From NCBI RefSeq assembly GCF_013376415.1, contig NZ_WYET01000012.1:1-64000 (forward strand): a stretch of DNA of 64,000 bases. The letters are read 5' to 3'. The stretch comes from Flagellimonas chongwuensis (GTDB lineage: Bacteria > Bacteroidota > Bacteroidia > Flavobacteriales > Flavobacteriaceae). Shown here piece after piece: positions 60,445 through 64,000 of this stretch; within the stretch, counting starts at the first letter, position 1, and the number at the start of each line of letters is the position of its first letter. Both the position numbers and the translations under genes were made by a program. The notes below the pieces were generated by a model. The model saw only the letters and a program-made list of their open reading frames with translations, did not search any database and had not been told where the DNA came from.

Positions 60445-61605
60445 ATGCAACAGAAAGAAACATTGCTTACACTTATAAAGAAGTTGAAGGAGTCGACCGG
60501 TTGGAAAGATAAATCTGACAAGGAGTTTGAGGATTTCTCTCAAGAATTGATTGGGCGTATTATTGAAGAGGATTTGGTGGACGAATCTTTGGAATTTTTG
60601 GAAGGTTTGGATGTAGATAAGGATTGGAAATCCTTAGAGGCCAGGATGACTAAAACCAAGGTTAAAAAACTTTATCCAAAACGAATACTCAAATATGCAG
60701 CCATTTTTGTTGGTGTGGTGTCGTTGGGAATTGGTTTTGTATGGATAGGCAACCAGAATAATGATGCCATATTATCAGGTATGGATGGTGAGTATGTAAC
60801 ATTGGACACGGGTTCGGATAGAACCTTGATAGAGTCACATGGTAGCCATGCCGTTACACTTCCATCAGGTGAAACAGTGGCCGTGCATAATGGAGATACA
60901 TTGATATATGGTTCTAATGAAGAGATTAAGGACTTTGTTTATAATGAGCTCAATATACCCAATGGGAAAATGTTCACGCTTGTATTGTCAGATGGTACCA
61001 AGATTTATTTAAACTCAGGAACAAGGATCAAATTTCCAGTAAAGTTTCCTGAAAATGGTAGACGGGAAGTGTTGGTTTATGGTGAAGCATATTTTGATGT
61101 GACCAAGGATGAAAATCGTCCGTTTGTGGTCAATTCCAAAGAAGTTGCAATAGAAGTATTGGGAACACAATTTAATCTGTCTTCCTATGATGATCAAAAT
61201 GAAGTGGCTACAGTATTGGTAGAAGGTTCGGTGAGTCTTTCACATGCGGAAAATGGCAAGGATGGGATTTTGTTGAAACCTGGAGAAAAAGGCGCGTGGA
61301 ACAGGGGCAAGGGAATAATCGAGGTAGAAGAAGTAGATGTTTCATTACATACCGGTTGGGTAAATGGAGAAGTTGTTTTTAGGAACGCACCATTTACCGA
61401 ATTACTGGCAAGTTTGGAGAGGACCTACAATGTGAAAATAGAAAACACCAACGACAGTATTATTGGACAGACTTTTAGTGCGAGGTTCAATAGAAATGTA
61501 GAAAAAATAGAGGATGTTCTTGAGGCCTTGAGAATTATAACACCTTTTGAGTATGAGGTTGTTGATGGTAAAAAAGGTAAAAAGAAGGATGTCAAAATAA
61601 AGTAA
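60445..61605 (+). CDS. FecR family anti-sigma factor
   Basis: 386 residues from the preferred start at 60445 (MQQKETLLTLIKKLKES); the open frame begins at 60367. A cytoplasmic region of about 80 residues is followed by one membrane helix (LKYAAIFVGVVSLGIGFVWI), the FecR domain (KMFTLVLSDGTKIYLNSGTR, FDVTKDENRPFVVNS, EVLGTQFNLSSYDD) and a DUF4974 domain (FTELLASLERTYNVKIENTN). A segment of about 50 residues (HAVTLPSGETVAVHNGDTLI) before the FecR core is a common extension. It should link the SusC-like receptor to the divergent sigma factor. Confidence 0.9.
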   Translation: MQQKETLLTLIKKLKESTGWKDKSDKEFEDFSQELIGRIIEEDLVDESLEFLEGLDVDKDWKSLEARMTKTKVKKLYPKRILKYAAIFVGVVSLGIGFVWIGNQNNDAILSGMDGEYVTLDTGSDRTLIESHGSHAVTLPSGETVAVHNGDTLIYGSNEEIKDFVYNELNIPNGKMFTLVLSDGTKIYLNSGTRIKFPVKFPENGRREVLVYGEAYFDVTKDENRPFVVNSKEVAIEVLGTQFNLSSYDDQNEVATVLVEGSVSLSHAENGKDGILLKPGEKGAWNRGKGIIEVEEVDVSLHTGWVNGEVVFRNAPFTELLASLERTYNVKIENTNDSIIGQTFSARFNRNVEKIEDVLEALRIITPFEYEVVDGKKGKKKDVKIK

Positions 61606-61694
61606 CAGATAACAACCAAACGATAAACTATTAATACTAAAATATATATGCCAATGAAATGACTTTTTTATTAAAAAAAGTACACACAAAAAAA

Positions 61695-61714
61695 GGGAAT
61701 GTTGGCCCATTCCC
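61695..61714 (-). terminator. Stem-loop between fecR and SusC gene
   Basis: GGGAATG (61695-61701) and CATTCCC (61708-61714) form a 7-base stem with a 6-base loop. On the minus strand it is followed by seven T, a terminator form, though no gene reads from that side within the window. It may also be a leader structure for the SusC transcript on the plus strand. Confidence 0.4.
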
Positions 61715-61769
61715 TCTCTTGAACTGTGTAATAAATATCGATTCAAACTAATTAAATCAACTCAAAATT

Positions 61770-64000
61770 ATGAAAAAAAAACCATCTAGAATTCTTTTTT
61801 TAAAGAGATTCTTGAAGAATGGTTTATCAACCAAATTGACCATTTTTCTAATAATTGCTTCGATAATCCAAATTCAGGCGGCTAACTCCGATTCGCAAGG
61901 AGAAAAGCTTTCACTTGATTTAGAAGAAGTTACCATAGAGAGCGCACTGGGAGAAATCGAATCCCGTTCCGAGTATCGTTTTATGTACGAGTACAGTCAG
62001 ATCCCTTTAAAAAAGAAGGTGAGTTTAAAGACGAACGACCAGAAAGTGGAGGATATCCTGACGCTTTTGTTCAGGGATACTAAAGTGGTTTATCAAATCC
62101 GTGGCAGACAGATTATACTGATGAAATCTGCCGGTAAGAAATCATCGGATGGATTTTCTTCGGCGGAACCCGTCAAGCCAATAATACAGAGCACAGTAAC
62201 AGGTACGGTAGTGGATTTTAGCGGGGTGCCTTTATTGGGTGCGAACGTTATGGTTAAAGGAACGTCCAATGGTGCCCAAACCGATTTTGATGGAAATTTT
62301 ACCATACAGGCCGAGCCTGGGGACATTTTAGTGGTGTCCTACATCGGTTTTAAGACTTCGGAGACCGAAGTTACGGGTAGCGGTCCCATCACTATTGAAC
62401 TCCAAGAAGATTCCGCACAGTTGGATGAGGTTGTTGTAACCGCCCTTGGTATTTCCCGGGAGAAAAAATCCTTAGGGTACGCAACACAAGAGGTTGATGG
62501 CGAGGATGTGAACAGGACTCCAACGGATAACGTGGTTAATGCCTTATCTGGTAAAATTGCCGGTGTTCAGATCAAGAACAATACCAATATGGGTGGATCT
62601 AGTAATGTTGTGATTCGTGGTAGTACCTCTTTAACAGGTAACAACCAAGCATTGTTCGTTGTGGATGGAGTTCCTGTGAGTAACTCCAACTTTAACACAG
62701 CCGATCAGCAAAGCGGTACCGGTGGTTTCGATTACGGTAACATGGCCTCGGACATCAACCCAAACGATATCAAATCCATTAACGTACTTAAAGGTGCGGC
62801 AGCAACGGCACTTTATGGTTCTAGGGCCACGAACGGAGCGGTGATCATTACCACTAAATCAGGAGCCGGAGCAAAACAAAAACCAACAGTAACTATCAAC
62901 TCAAATGTTACCATGGGATTCATCGATAAATCCACATGGCCAGATTTCCAATATCAGTACGGTACAGGATATGGTCCTGTTTATGGTAACGATGGAATGA
63001 GTTTTTTCAACGACCAAGATGCCAATGGTGATGGAGAATTGGATTTGGTAACACCAGCTACCGCATATGGTTCTTATGGTGCACAGTTTGATCCCAATCT
63101 AATGGTATATCAATGGGATTCCTTCTACGAAGGATCTCCGTATTATCTCCAACCAAGTCCATGGGTTGCTCCGGAGAGCAGATTGATCGATTTCTTTGAA
63201 ACCCCCGTAACCATGACCAATAGTGTTGCGGTTGCCGGTGGAAGTGATAAGGCAACCTATAGAATTGCCTATACCCGTTTCAATCAAGATGGATTGATGC
63301 CGAACAGTAACATGACGAGGGACAATATTTCCATCAATACATCTTTTAATATTACCGATAAGTTCTCCGTTTCGGGAAGTGCAAACTATATACTTACCGA
63401 TGCCTTGGGTAGAAACAGAACAGGTAGTGAAACAGGAGCCAATGCGCAGAACGTTATCTCATCCATGAGAAGATACTGGGCCATGAATGTTGGTATCGAT
63501 GAACTGAAAGATGCTTATTTTAACACAGGAACCAATGTTGACCCATTTATGGGTGGTACAATCGATAACCCTTACTGGGTCGTTTACGAAAACTACCAGA
63601 ACGATTCCCGTAGTAGAATTTTTGGAAACGTATCCGCAAAATATAAATTCACCGACTGGTTGAATGTGGAAGGTAGGGTTTCCTTGGATACCTATTCCTT
63701 TATTCAAGAAGAAAGGAATAATGTAGGTACAGCTGGTGCCGTGGGAAGATATTCCAGAAGAAACATCAACTATAGTGAAGAAAACTATGATTTGATGATC
63801 AACTTCAACAAATATGTTACCGACAAGTTGAACATCAGCGGTGTCTTGGGAGCCAATATTAGAAGAACCGACCTGAGCTCCATATATGCCGAAACAAATG
63901 GTGGATTGGTACTTCCAGATTTGTTCTCCCTTTCCAACTCATTAAACTTGCCACCAGCTCCAATAGAGAATGTGGAGAAAGTTGGAGTTGATGGATATTA
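61770..64000 (+). CDS. SusC/RagA family TonB-linked outer membrane protein, 3' end outside window
   Basis: 743 full codons are present and the frame stays open to the window edge. Signal peptide region (LTIFLIIASIIQIQAANSDS), STN domain (LSLDLEEVTIESALGEIESR, KKKVSLKTNDQKVEDILTLL), carboxypeptidase-regulatory-like domain (TVTGTVVDFSGVPLLGANVM), then the TonB box and plug (DEVVVTALGISREKKSLGYA, VVIRGSTSLTGNNQALFVVD) and the first barrel strands. It follows FecR by 164 bases. A SusD partner would be expected just beyond the window. Substrate unknown. The family and partial status are clear. Confidence 0.93.
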   Translation, partial: MKKKPSRILFLKRFLKNGLSTKLTIFLIIASIIQIQAANSDSQGEKLSLDLEEVTIESALGEIESRSEYRFMYEYSQIPLKKKVSLKTNDQKVEDILTLLFRDTKVVYQIRGRQIILMKSAGKKSSDGFSSAEPVKPIIQSTVTGTVVDFSGVPLLGANVMVKGTSNGAQTDFDGNFTIQAEPGDILVVSYIGFKTSETEVTGSGPITIELQEDSAQLDEVVVTALGISREKKSLGYATQEVDGEDVNRTPTDNVVNALSGKIAGVQIKNNTNMGGSSNVVIRGSTSLTGNNQALFVVDGVPVSNSNFNTADQQSGTGGFDYGNMASDINPNDIKSINVLKGAAATALYGSRATNGAVIITTKSGAGAKQKPTVTINSNVTMGFIDKSTWPDFQYQYGTGYGPVYGNDGMSFFNDQDANGDGELDLVTPATAYGSYGAQFDPNLMVYQWDSFYEGSPYYLQPSPWVAPESRLIDFFETPVTMTNSVAVAGGSDKATYRIAYTRFNQDGLMPNSNMTRDNISINTSFNITDKFSVSGSANYILTDALGRNRTGSETGANAQNVISSMRRYWAMNVGIDELKDAYFNTGTNVDPFMGGTIDNPYWVVYENYQNDSRSRIFGNVSAKYKFTDWLNVEGRVSLDTYSFIQEERNNVGTAGAVGRYSRRNINYSEENYDLMINFNKYVTDKLNISGVLGANIRRTDLSSIYAETNGGLVLPDLFSLSNSLNLPPAPIENVEKVGVDGY

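Noticed and set aside
1..64000. CRISPR arrays, restriction-modification, toxin-antitoxin or phage structural genes
   Set aside because: Looked for repeats with regular spacers and for the usual gene families; none seen.

Overview
The window is chromosomal DNA from a Bacteroidota bacterium, most likely a marine member of the Flavobacteriaceae (Muricauda/Flagellimonas type; the genus is a guess). The grounds are two SusC-type TonB-linked porins (one with its SusD partner), ECF sigma/FecR pairs, DUF6249 and BfmA/BtgA family proteins, an IntDOT-like integrase and moderate GC. Many genes lack strong Shine-Dalgarno sites, as is normal for the phylum.

Layout. (1) 1-7.4 kb is accessory DNA next to a tRNA-Pro gene. 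It holds an AraC regulator with a tandem ABM-domain protein, an A/T-rich block (Crp-like regulator, orphan lipoprotein signal, DJ-1/PfpI protein, decayed PaaI thioesterase), and a mobilizable module (relaxase, BfmA/BtgA protein, palindrome-rich intergenic region, tyrosine recombinase). An 11-bp piece of tRNA-Pro recurs at 126-136. (2) 7.3-9.7 kb is core: tRNA-Pro, tRNA-Ser and the HD phosphohydrolase PgpH. (3) 9.7-16 kb holds a Zur-like Fur regulator with twin 19-bp operators facing a thioredoxin-reductase-like flavoprotein, a TetR/alpha-beta hydrolase/SnoaL operon, and several decayed genes (NmrA-like, YqcI/YcgG (GntA-like), PAP2), two of them fused end to end. (4) 16.3-19.3 kb is a probable nitric-oxide stress cluster: truncated globin, two small unknown proteins, a hemerythrin protein, the Fe-S repair protein RIC and an NsrR-like Rrf2 regulator. 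Three copies of a 14-bp near-palindrome lie in front of its three transcription units. (5) 19.6-31 kb holds single genes and short operons: CPBP protease, polysaccharide deacetylase, serine hydrolases (one dead), a DUF6249/ECF sigma/membrane protein operon, an amidohydrolase, an exported degenerate Nudix protein and a PAS-LuxR regulator. (6) 31-35.8 kb is a thiamine salvage operon (thiM-thiE-thiD-tenA-HAD, then a ketopantoate reductase family gene) behind a TPP riboswitch. (7) 35.9-38 kb is a RidA/TetR/SDR group with clear operators. (8) 38.3-48.1 kb is a nutrient-uptake locus: FecR, ECF sigma (in unusual order), SusC, SusD, a terminator, then a YdcF-like protein and a purple-acid-phosphatase-like enzyme. 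(9) 48.4-56.7 kb is a tripartite RND efflux operon with an upstream unknown exported protein, a downstream AraC regulator and an SDR. (10) 56.9-64 kb holds an HPP membrane protein, an exported amidohydrolase, and a divergent ECF sigma / FecR pair followed by a SusC gene that runs off the window.

The observations most worth checking are the shared operator of the NO-stress cluster and its two unknown small proteins, the mobilizable element and its candidate ends and transfer origin, the fused pseudogene pair, the twin Zur-like operators, and the 15-bp repeat shared by the unknown gene and the efflux operon. No CRISPR array, complete insertion sequence, rRNA gene or recognisable defence system was seen.
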